Made by a program: the position numbers and the translations under genes. A stretch of DNA of 5,856 nt, taken from NCBI GenBank assembly GCA_937871355.1, contig CALMPX010000263.1, positions 1-5,856 of the forward strand. The letters are read 5' to 3'. The stretch's first letter is position 1, and each line of letters opens with the position of its first letter. The stretch is from an uncultured Bdellovibrio sp. (GTDB taxonomy: Bacteria; Bdellovibrionota; Bdellovibrionia; Bdellovibrionales; Bdellovibrionaceae). Below are positions 1-5,856 of the stretch, in pieces. A model generated the notes under the pieces. The model was not told the origin of the DNA. It saw only the letters and a list, made by a program, of their open reading frames with translations, and searched no databases.

Positions 1-1362
1 TCCGTACTGACGAGCTTGAAGCAAATTATAATTTTTTTTTTTTTTTTCACGAAAATAAGCGGGATTCCACCAGCAAGCTTGTGTGGTCTTTTCCAAACTA
101 TCCGGGTAATTCGATTCAAAATAAACAGACGTCATGAACACAACTGAATAATAAATCAGACCTACTCCTAATATGAGACTGATCACTTTAAATGGTTTAT
201 TCCAATTGATCGTCTGCTGAGGTAAAGACTTAGCAAAGAGATACAAGTAGATTGATAACAACAAAATAGTGGCTGGATTTTCAAAAGGAAATTGAAAAAG
301 CAACTGTGGAACGATAACAAGGTAGGCTCCTTTCAAAAGAAATGACCCTCCTGTTGCGGTCAACCAAGACACATAACCAAGACAAAAAAGTGAGACCGCT
401 AAACCGAGCCAACCGAACTCGACACCCCACTTTAAAACTTCAGAATGAGGTTGATCCGGATATTCTGTTTCATAGGGACCAACTGGATATTGCAGACGAT
501 AAGGTACGATCTGATTGGCGTATTGGGACCCTACGCCCAAAGGGCGGCCTTTAATCAGGTCAATGGCTGAGCGATAAAAATTCATACGTTCCGCAGTTGA
601 ACCACTTTTAATTTGAGATAAATAAGAATCAGATTTATAAAAAAAAGTGACCAGCGAAACTATAACGATCAATCCAATAGCTAAAAATGCTTTAAGATAA
701 CGATAGAAATAATATTCATAAAGCCACAGGGTCCACCATAAGCCCAATCCTAAATAGGCTGAACGTGATTTCGTCACGAAGACAACTACATGAATCAACG
801 CAAAAATAATGATTTTAAAAATTTTATGTATATCACTTTTTTGTATCAACCAATAATACGTCAATGGCACCAGCAATATATAAAATTCAGCCAGCATGTT
901 CACATTTCCAAAAGGATGTACGATATTTAAACTAGCAAAAGAAAAGCCCGCGTTGATTCGAGTCAACAAATCTCGACTCGTTAAAAAAAATAAAAGAACA
1001 AAAAAACTGAGAACAACCCATTCATATTTTTTAATAACCGCATCGAGGTTCAAAGAAATATGGATTAAAAACAAAATAAGTGCCACGAGGGAAAGAAATT
1101 TAGGTAAAAAGAAAAATCCCGTCGGAAAATTAAAAACCAAAGAGTACAGGATATGTAGACCGATAAAGAAAATGACTAACCATTTCCAAAGCCCACTGGG
1201 GATGCTCATTTTTTTATTCTTTTGAAGTGCAATGTCTAAAAAACATAATCCTGCCATTAAATAGAGGAGGAAAGATTTCATGGTGAAATAATTGGCATTA
1301 ACCCGTGTACTCCAGGCCATGGGCATAAGAAAAAATAGGAATAAAATCAGCTTGGTTATCAT
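1..1362 (-). CDS. O-antigen ligase/polymerase-family membrane protein, C-terminus cut by window edge
   Basis: The frame stays open from the ATG at 1362 to base 1 (454 codons) without a stop, so the 3' end lies outside the window. The protein is a polytopic inner-membrane protein with about 11-12 hydrophobic segments. Several Wzy_C/WaaL hallmarks are visible: a KSRSAYLG segment around residues 198-205 after a membrane helix, an R259...GRPLGVG block (259-278), and a periplasmic-loop motif QPHSEVLKWGVEFGWLGL (304-321). In that motif His306 matches the conserved His of O-antigen ligases and polymerases. Family members transfer or polymerise undecaprenyl-linked glycans on the periplasmic side, and some relatives glycosylate proteins. 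After the last helix (about 391-411) a soluble tail begins (CWWNPAYFRE...), resembling the TPR-like C-terminal region of some relatives. The gene starts 4 bases after the folE stop, with no clear Shine-Dalgarno sequence, so coupling to folE is likely. Ligase, polymerase and protein O-glycosyltransferase cannot be told apart from sequence alone. Confidence 0.85.
   Translation of the reverse strand, partial: MITKLILFLFFLMPMAWSTRVNANYFTMKSFLLYLMAGLCFLDIALQKNKKMSIPSGLWKWLVIFFIGLHILYSLVFNFPTGFFFLPKFLSLVALILFLIHISLNLDAVIKKYEWVVLSFFVLLFFLTSRDLLTRINAGFSFASLNIVHPFGNVNMLAEFYILLVPLTYYWLIQKSDIHKIFKIIIFALIHVVVFVTKSRSAYLGLGLWWTLWLYEYYFYRYLKAFLAIGLIVIVSLVTFFYKSDSYLSQIKSGSTAERMNFYRSAIDLIKGRPLGVGSQYANQIVPYRLQYPVGPYETEYPDQPHSEVLKWGVEFGWLGLAVSLFCLGYVSWLTATGGSFLLKGAYLVIVPQLLFQFPFENPATILLLSIYLYLFAKSLPQQTINWNKPFKVISLILGVGLIYYSVVFMTSVYFESNYPDSLEKTTQACWWNPAYFREKKKKNYNLLQARQYG
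32..47. repeat. 16-base homopolymer (poly-T on +, poly-A in the coding strand of the ligase gene)
   Basis: Sixteen uninterrupted T on the plus strand read as A in the minus-strand ligase frame, encoding Lys residues in the soluble tail (REKKKKNYNLLQARQYG at residues 438-454). With 16 bases the frame continues to the window edge. With 14 or 17 bases the frame reaches a TAA two codons after the tract. With 15 bases it shifts to a third frame, also open to the edge, giving a hydrophobic, less plausible peptide. Tracts this long are prone to replication or transcription slippage and to sequencing length errors. Confidence 0.9.
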
Positions 1363-1366
1363 GCCA

Positions 1367-2074
1367 TCAGTCGGTATTAAAACGAACACGACATTGCTTT
1401 AAAAACTCTGTTCGAGTTTCAGGAGAATTTTTAAAATCACCACGCAAATCCGATGTCGTCGTCGTGCTGTGAGTGTCTTGCACGCCTCTAGAAATCACAC
1501 AATAGTGTTTCGCATTAATGTGAACTGCGATATTTTTAGTTCCTAAAATATATTCTAAACAATCTGCGATTTGCTTGGTTAAGCGTTCCTGTACCTGAGG
1601 TCGACGAGCAAAGAATTCAACGATGCGGTTGAGCTTTGACAAACCGATGACTTTTTTATTAGGAATGTAAGCAAGTGTAGCAAAACCATCAATGGGCTGG
1701 AAATGATGTTCACACATCGAAAGAACTTCGATGTCTTGAACGCAAACCATCTGATCGTACTCCATTGAATTATCAATCACGGTAATTTTAGGAAAATTCT
1801 TTTCATCCAATCCGCCAAAAACTTCATTGACGTACATTTTAGCAATGCGCTTTGGAGTATCCACTAAACTATCGTCCGATAAATCTAAACCTAAAGTTGT
1901 CATAATTTCAGCAAAGTGAGTTTTAATTTTAGTGATTTTTTCATCTGCCGTTAAATTATTTTTAATGGTAGGTGATGAGCGAACATGAGATAAAATATCC
2001 CCGCTCAAATTAGTGATTGTTTTAATTTTAGTCGGAATTTCGATCGTTTTAGTTTTCTTTGTTTTTTTGGCCAT
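1367..2074 (-). CDS. folE: GTP cyclohydrolase I (FolE)
   Basis: This 235-residue cytoplasmic enzyme is predicted to convert GTP to 7,8-dihydroneopterin triphosphate plus formate, the entry step to folate and other pterins and also used for queuosine precursors. The zinc and catalytic residues are intact: Cys121, His123 and His124 in SMCEHHFQPIDG, then His190 and Cys192 in AKHYCVISRG. The Cys-to-Cys distance of 71 residues equals that of E. coli FolE (Cys110 and Cys181). Other family blocks present are DTPKRIAKMY (72-81), IPNKKVIGLSKLNRIVEFFARRPQVQERL (137-165) and the C-terminal STTTTSDLRG. The core begins near residue 41. It is preceded by a Lys/Thr/Ile-rich tail of about 40 residues (MAKKTKKTKT...), longer than in E. 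coli (222 aa in total) and probably disordered. The ATG at 2074 is the only Met before residue 59, but it lacks a clear Shine-Dalgarno sequence. The stop codon lies 4 bases before the ligase start, and the oxygenase operon diverges upstream. Confidence 0.96.
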   Translation of the reverse strand: MAKKTKKTKTIEIPTKIKTITNLSGDILSHVRSSPTIKNNLTADEKITKIKTHFAEIMTTLGLDLSDDSLVDTPKRIAKMYVNEVFGGLDEKNFPKITVIDNSMEYDQMVCVQDIEVLSMCEHHFQPIDGFATLAYIPNKKVIGLSKLNRIVEFFARRPQVQERLTKQIADCLEYILGTKNIAVHINAKHYCVISRGVQDTHSTTTTSDLRGDFKNSPETRTEFLKQCRVRFNTD

Positions 2075-2148
2075 AACACATACTTACACAATCAAAAACT
2101 CTTTTGAAAGAGTTTTCCTTTAATTCGATCAGATGATAGAGTATACCG
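2075..2148. promoter_or_regulatory. Divergent intergenic region between folE and the oxygenase-ABC operon
   Basis: This 74-base AT-rich gap must hold the 5' signals of two divergent units, unless promoters lie inside the flanking genes. A TTGAAA that would serve as a -35 element on the plus strand lies at 2104-2109, inside the palindrome. However, no good TATAAT-like hexamer sits 16-18 bases downstream of it. The best minus-strand match is also poor. Neither flanking gene has a strong Shine-Dalgarno sequence; the oxygenase has only an AGAG at 2138-2141, seven bases before its ATG. Promoter function is inferred from position. Confidence 0.4.
2095..2116. repeat. Perfect inverted repeat, possible operator
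   Basis: The arms AAAACTCTTT (2095-2104) and AAAGAGTTTT (2107-2116) are exact reverse complements separated by the two bases TG. The symmetry stops at both ends (A2094 opposite C2117). The element sits near the middle of the divergent gap and overlaps a TTGAAA hexamer. It could be a dimeric regulator's operator acting on both units. It is AT-rich and its loop would be only two bases, so a stable RNA hairpin or terminator is less likely. The pairing is read directly; the role is inferred. Confidence 0.6.
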
Positions 2149-2739
2149 ATGATTAGCCTAACTTTAGAACAATTAAACCACTTGGACCAAAAAGGATGGT
2201 TATTCCTGCAAATTCCTGAATTATGGGCTGATCTATTGAAGCAAGCTCAGATTATCAATACCAATAGCCAATTTCGGCCCGCAGGAATTAAAACAACGCT
2301 TTCAGTCGAACAGTCCCAACTTATTCGCAACGATCTCATTCATTGGCTTAAGTCAGACAGCCCCATTCCTGCGGAAAAAGCATTTAATGAATTCCTAAAT
2401 CACATGATGTATCAAATCAAAGATTATTTTCGGATTGGCTTAGATCACTTCGAAGCGCATTATGCACTCTATCCCCAGAACCACTTTTACCGACGCCACT
2501 CCGATCAAAAAATAGAGAACAACAAAAGACAATTTTCTTTTGTTTATTATCTGAATCCAGACTGGAAACCTGAGCTCGGCGGAGAATTAGTTGGTTATGT
2601 CGGAGAAACTTCTGAAAAGCAGTTTAGTACTTTCCCTAACGGTGGAACATTAGCTGTTTTCAAAAGTGATATAGAACACGAAGTTTTAATCAGTCAGTCA
2701 GCACGATTTTCGTTAACAGGTTGGATGCGCACACGATGA
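2149..2739 (+). CDS. 2-oxoglutarate/Fe(II)-dependent oxygenase, prolyl 4-hydroxylase/SM-20 type
   Basis: This 196-residue protein has the full cofactor set of the family. The iron facial triad is His117 and Asp119 in FYRRHSDQ and His177 in SDIEHEV. The 2-oxoglutarate-binding Arg186 lies nine residues after the last His, in ARFSLTGWMR. The core strands RQFSFVYYLNPDW and PELGGELVGYVGE (Gly144-Gly145-Glu146) and a FPNGGTLAVFKSD block follow the SM-20/PHD pattern. Such enzymes hydroxylate a protein or small-molecule substrate using O2 and 2-oxoglutarate, releasing succinate and CO2. Bacterial relatives include hydroxylases of elongation factor Tu. There is no signal peptide, so it should act in the cytoplasm. 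Residues 1-90 are a less conserved helical part. The stop codon overlaps the start of the next gene (ATGA), which suggests that its function or dosage is tied to the ABC exporter. The substrate is unknown: it could be the exported compound or an unrelated protein. Confidence 0.9.
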   Translation: MISLTLEQLNHLDQKGWLFLQIPELWADLLKQAQIINTNSQFRPAGIKTTLSVEQSQLIRNDLIHWLKSDSPIPAEKAFNEFLNHMMYQIKDYFRIGLDHFEAHYALYPQNHFYRRHSDQKIENNKRQFSFVYYLNPDWKPELGGELVGYVGETSEKQFSTFPNGGTLAVFKSDIEHEVLISQSARFSLTGWMRTR

Positions 2740-4430
2740 ACACAGATAAGAAAACAAGCCAGAATAAAATACCGTACAAACTTATTCGTACAGTTTTCTT
2801 AAATCGCACGGGTCATAAATTATTAATCGTCAGTTTAGCGATCAGTGCTGGACTGGCGGGACTCCTTACGCCGTACTATCAGCGGCATTTCTTAGAAAGC
2901 CGTTTAGTTTCAGATTTATTGATTGCAGCCCTTTTGATGCTCATTTCACTCATGTCCTATCAGTTGACGATCTACTTCAGTCAAAAAGAAACCGTACTGG
3001 CTCAACATCATTTAGCTTCGATGCTTTACAAGCATATTTTACATCTGAGTTCGTTCTCTAAAATAACTAAAACGACCGGAGAACTCGTTAGTCAGTACAC
3101 GACGGATATTCCCAGTGCCACCATGTGGCTCGAGCAAACCTTACCTTATTTCTTAACGACAACACTTCCACTGATCTTTACTCCGATTTTTTTAAAGATC
3201 ACCTATGGTGTTAATATCTGGTACTCTGTGTTTTGTATTTCAGTCCTGGTCATTTTCAATATGTTGATGGCTCGCCGCCAGTCCGTTTATTTTTATCATT
3301 TCAAAAAATTAGCAGCTGAACGTATGACTTTGGTCAACGAATGGATTCAAAACATTAAAAGTTTAAGAACCTTAGGCTGGATAACGGCTTTTGAAAAAAA
3401 TATTCAACTTAAACGCGTGTCAGAGACAGATAACCGCGTGGCCATGGTCACAAACGGTCAAACTATGAATTCTTTTTCATCAAGTATTACGTTCTGGCTT
3501 AATTTATTGATCATTATTTATTTCATGAGCTCGTCGATTGAAAACTTAAAAAAAGAAGACATCCTTGTTTTAATTTGGGTCGTCGGTGTGTTTTTATCAC
3601 GACCACTTCGGCAACTGCCATGGCTTTTAACCATGTTCTTTGATGCCTTAACCTCGGTTAAGCGTATGAATCTCATTTTGTCTATTAAAAATAAAGAGCC
3701 GATTTATCCACAAGAAAAAGCTTCCAACCAAAATGAAGTCCTCAATATTCAAAACTTAAATTTAGATCTTCATGCCGGACAAAAGAAAATGCACCTCCTT
3801 CACAAAATTAATTTGACGATAAAATCCGGCGAGATCGTGGCCCTGATTGGTCCGGTCGGCTCAGGAAAATCTTTATTACTTAAATCAATTATCAAAGAAA
3901 CGCCGTTCACTGCAGATCACTTTACCGCTGAACCTACTGTGTACTTACCCCAAGATCCCTTTATTTTTAGTTCACAGATTCACAACAACCTGACTTTTAC
4001 CTATGATGATACGTACGACGAAGCCAAATGTATGGAGGCTTTGCGTTTGGCCCACTTTGATGAAACACATAAAACCGGAGCTAAACTTTTAGAAACAATG
4101 ATTGGCGAGCGTGGCGTGAATTTATCCGGCGGACAAAAACAACGTCTTCATTTAGCGCGACTTTTTTACAATCCGAAGCCTTTGTTTCTTTTAGATGATC
4201 CATTTAGCGCCGTCGACATCAACACCGAGGCCGCGATTATTGGGAGCATTAAGAAAATGCAGGAACGAAAACATGCTTTTTTAATTACGACCCAACGCCA
4301 TACTTTCTTAAAATACGCCGATCGCATCCTTTATTTAGATAAAGGGTCTATTGTTTTTGACGGCAGTTATCTGCAATTTCTCGAAGCATCAACCCATTTG
4401 AACGTCGAAGAGGTGGCTGATGTCGATTAA
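2736..4430 (+). CDS. ABC exporter half-transporter with degenerate ATPase site (ABCC NBD1-like)
   Basis: This 564-residue inner-membrane protein has an N-terminal six-helix exporter domain (helices near 28-47, 58-80, 136-155, 160-178, 250-268 and 275-290) and a C-terminal ATPase domain (about 335-564). Visible motifs are Walker A GPVGSGKS (372-379), Q-loop Gln406, X-loop and signature MIGERGVNLSGGQKQR (455-470), Walker B LFLLDD (483-488) and D-loop SAVD (491-494). The catalytic Glu after Walker B is Asp488, the switch His is Gln520 (ITTQRH), and the A-loop aromatic appears to be Leu345. The Lys378-to-Gln406 distance of 28 residues is shorter than the roughly 40 of most exporters and matches NBD1 of ABCC/MRP proteins. 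It is therefore probably the catalytically weak half of a heterodimer with the next gene. The ATG at 2736 overlaps the oxygenase stop as ATGA; a TTG at 2721 in the same frame is less likely. The next gene overlaps by 11 bases. The substrate is unknown. Confidence 0.93.
   Translation: MNTDKKTSQNKIPYKLIRTVFLNRTGHKLLIVSLAISAGLAGLLTPYYQRHFLESRLVSDLLIAALLMLISLMSYQLTIYFSQKETVLAQHHLASMLYKHILHLSSFSKITKTTGELVSQYTTDIPSATMWLEQTLPYFLTTTLPLIFTPIFLKITYGVNIWYSVFCISVLVIFNMLMARRQSVYFYHFKKLAAERMTLVNEWIQNIKSLRTLGWITAFEKNIQLKRVSETDNRVAMVTNGQTMNSFSSSITFWLNLLIIIYFMSSSIENLKKEDILVLIWVVGVFLSRPLRQLPWLLTMFFDALTSVKRMNLILSIKNKEPIYPQEKASNQNEVLNIQNLNLDLHAGQKKMHLLHKINLTIKSGEIVALIGPVGSGKSLLLKSIIKETPFTADHFTAEPTVYLPQDPFIFSSQIHNNLTFTYDDTYDEAKCMEALRLAHFDETHKTGAKLLETMIGERGVNLSGGQKQRLHLARLFYNPKPLFLLDDPFSAVDINTEAAIIGSIKKMQERKHAFLITTQRHTFLKYADRILYLDKGSIVFDGSYLQFLEASTHLNVEEVADVD
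4407..4413 (+). promoter_or_regulatory. Ribosome binding site for the second ABC half-transporter
   Basis: GAAGAGG lies six bases upstream of the ATG at 4420, inside the last codons of the preceding gene. It is the clearest Shine-Dalgarno match in the window and supports 4420 as the start. Confidence 0.65.
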
Positions 4431-5856
4431 ATCAAAATCAACCTTTACACCATCAAAAACAGTTTACAACACTCTTTACCAGGCGTTTCGCGAGTATTTT
4501 GTGGCCATTGTCGTTTTACTTTTATTCGGATTCTCTGGACGTTTTTTACTTTTGTATAACTCAAAGATCATTGCTAAAACATTAGATCAAAGCGATGTCA
4601 TCACTCATGAATTACTGCAATCACTCGTGCTTAAATTAATCGTCGTTCTGACCCTATCATTTATTATGGCGACATTTTACCGCATTTTTATTTCACGCCT
4701 TTCTTCCTATGCCATATCAAAAATTTATGACGAGACCACTTACCGTGTTTCACGCTTCCCTTTAAGTTTTTTTGATCACCAGCCCGCAGGAAAAATCACA
4801 TCACGGTTCTCCAGCGACTACGGAAATCTTTTTCGTTTATTCGGCGGACCGCTGGCTGAGTTTTTCTCTATTATTTTTGATGTCATATCGATCGTGATCA
4901 TAACGATTTTGATTCATCCGCTTTTTATCATCCCTTTAGCACTTTCTATGGTCTGCTTTTACGGGATCTTGAAATACAATCAAGACCAACTTCGTCAGGC
5001 GAGATCAGAGGTTTCTATTTTGCGTGCGCCCTCGGTATCTCATTTCTCAGAAACCGTTCAAGGCGCTACGAACATCAAATTGGCCGGATCGTCAGCTCAA
5101 TTTATAGCTCGCTTTAATCATCTCGATCAAATTTTTGTAAACGCCAAAAAAACCGTATTTAAGCGCGTCTTTGTTTTTTCAACTCAGCTCAATATCATGT
5201 CTTTTTGTTTATTCTTGTTGAATGGTTTCTTATCGATCTATTTGATGAATAAAAATATCATTGGCATAGGACAGGTCTCGATTGTTCTCAGCTACACATT
5301 TTTAGCGACGCAGGCTCTACAAATGTTCTTTGAGTGGTTCTCTCAGTTTGATGAGGCCATGATTGGTGTTCAGCGCATGGATGAATATATCCGCTTACCT
5401 ATCGAAGACGGTGCCTTACTTCCCGCGTACGCTCAGTTTAAAACGGGACAACCTCAAGAATCAAAAAATGCAGCGTCAAAACAGGAACATTCCGAAATCA
5501 ACAATCTTTATATTCATGATTTATCACTTAAATATTCAAGCCAGGCACAGCCCACTTTAAAACACCTTACTCTCAATATCCAACAAGGCCAAAAAGTGGG
5601 AATTATCGGAAAAACCGGATCTGGAAAATCAAGCTTGATTTCAGCTATCATGAAGCTTTACCCGTATTCATCAGGTTCTATCTCGATCAATGGTAATCAC
5701 AGCATGGATCTTGAATATTATCGCAGTCACTTTGCCGTCGTCTCGCAGGACACATTCTTTATTCAAGGGTCTTTGCGCGAGAATATTGACTTGTTCAATC
5801 TTTACTCAGATGAAGAGGTTATTGAAACTTTAGCGCGCGTAGGTATTGGCTTAAAC
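4420..5856 (+). CDS. ABC exporter half-transporter, second subunit (ABCC NBD2-like), cut by window edge
   Basis: The frame is open from the ATG at 4420 to the last base (479 codons); roughly the last 100 or so residues are missing. The membrane domain has helices near 28-47, 68-90, 148-183 (two), 249-277 and 287-305. It carries the usual exporter segments FFDHQPAGKITSRFSSD (113-129) and ETVQGATNIKLAG (212-224). A polar Gln/Ser/Lys-rich linker (about 338-362) leads to the ATPase domain. The A-loop Tyr372 is present, as are Walker A GKTGSGKS (397-404, Lys403) and Q-loop Gln443 in VVSQDTFF. The next block, GSLRENIDLFNLYSDEEV, strongly recalls NBD2 of ABCC proteins. The signature motif, Walker B and switch His lie outside the window. 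The Walker A to Q-loop distance (40) is standard, unlike that of the preceding partner, so this half should supply the active Walker A/B of the pair. The start overlaps the previous gene by 11 bases and has a good ribosome binding site. Confidence 0.93.
   Translation, partial: MSIKSKSTFTPSKTVYNTLYQAFREYFVAIVVLLLFGFSGRFLLLYNSKIIAKTLDQSDVITHELLQSLVLKLIVVLTLSFIMATFYRIFISRLSSYAISKIYDETTYRVSRFPLSFFDHQPAGKITSRFSSDYGNLFRLFGGPLAEFFSIIFDVISIVIITILIHPLFIIPLALSMVCFYGILKYNQDQLRQARSEVSILRAPSVSHFSETVQGATNIKLAGSSAQFIARFNHLDQIFVNAKKTVFKRVFVFSTQLNIMSFCLFLLNGFLSIYLMNKNIIGIGQVSIVLSYTFLATQALQMFFEWFSQFDEAMIGVQRMDEYIRLPIEDGALLPAYAQFKTGQPQESKNAASKQEHSEINNLYIHDLSLKYSSQAQPTLKHLTLNIQQGQKVGIIGKTGSGKSSLISAIMKLYPYSSGSISINGNHSMDLEYYRSHFAVVSQDTFFIQGSLRENIDLFNLYSDEEVIETLARVGIGLN

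Noticed and set aside
32..47. Poly-T run as the U-tract of a plus-strand terminator
   Set aside because: There is no G/C-rich hairpin immediately before it, and it lies inside the minus-strand ligase coding frame with no plus-strand gene ending here.
342..554. Plus-strand open frame of 70 codons
   Set aside because: It lies opposite the ligase frame, which has clear family motifs (including the QPHSE loop) over this stretch. The predicted peptide is low-complexity and resembles nothing.
896..1225. Plus-strand open frame of 109 codons, Lys-rich
   Set aside because: It is an antisense shadow of the hydrophobic N-terminal half of the ligase. Runs of Phe and Leu codons on the minus strand read as Lys and Asn on the plus strand.
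1579..1776. Minus-strand open frame of 65 codons
   Set aside because: It is an alternative frame inside folE, where the FolE frame holds the zinc and active-site motifs.
2095..2116. Palindrome as an intrinsic terminator
   Set aside because: It lies at the 5' ends of both divergent genes, is AT-rich, and would leave only a two-base loop.
2721..2735. TTG at 2721 as start of the first ABC gene
   Set aside because: It would add only five residues and extend the overlap with the oxygenase. The ATG at 2736 forms a classic ATGA stop-start overlap and is the more likely start.
5363..5560. Plus-strand open frame of 65 codons
   Set aside because: It is an alternative frame inside the linker and early NBD region of the second ABC gene, with no start signal or recognisable motif.

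Overview
The window looks like chromosomal DNA of a Gram-negative bacterium with a fairly low G+C content (roughly 40% by eye). The evidence is an O-antigen ligase/polymerase-type membrane protein, which implies lipopolysaccharide or another surface glycan, and a FolE that is very close to the proteobacterial type. The species cannot be fixed from the sequence. A low-G+C proteobacterium or a Bdellovibrio-like lineage would fit, but that is only an impression.

The layout is two divergent transcription units separated by 74 bases (2075-2148). Leftward on the minus strand, folE (GTP cyclohydrolase I, 2074-1367) is followed after 4 bases by an O-antigen ligase/polymerase-family membrane protein. 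That gene starts at 1362 and is still open at base 1, so its C-terminus is missing. Close to the left edge its reading frame crosses a run of 16 identical bases, a candidate slippage site. Rightward on the plus strand are a 2-oxoglutarate/Fe(II) oxygenase of the prolyl-4-hydroxylase/SM-20 type (2149-2739), an ABC exporter half-transporter (2736-4430), and a second half-transporter (4420 to beyond the window). These three genes overlap by 4 and 11 bases and almost certainly form one translationally coupled operon. No stretch over 300 bases lacks a gene. The only real intergenic region is the 74-base divergent gap, which contains a perfect 10-bp inverted repeat with a 2-base centre.

The most interesting feature is the ABC pair. 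The first subunit has a degenerate ATP site: the catalytic Glu is Asp, the switch His is Gln, and the A-loop aromatic is missing. It also has the short Walker A to Q-loop spacing typical of NBD1 of eukaryotic ABCC/MRP proteins. The second subunit has the longer, NBD2-like layout. Together they look like an ABCC-type asymmetric heterodimeric exporter split into two half-transporters and tied to an oxygenase. The substrate cannot be read from this window. The FolE product (7,8-dihydroneopterin triphosphate, used for folate, pterins or queuosine) has no evident link to the surface-glycan gene other than shared transcription.
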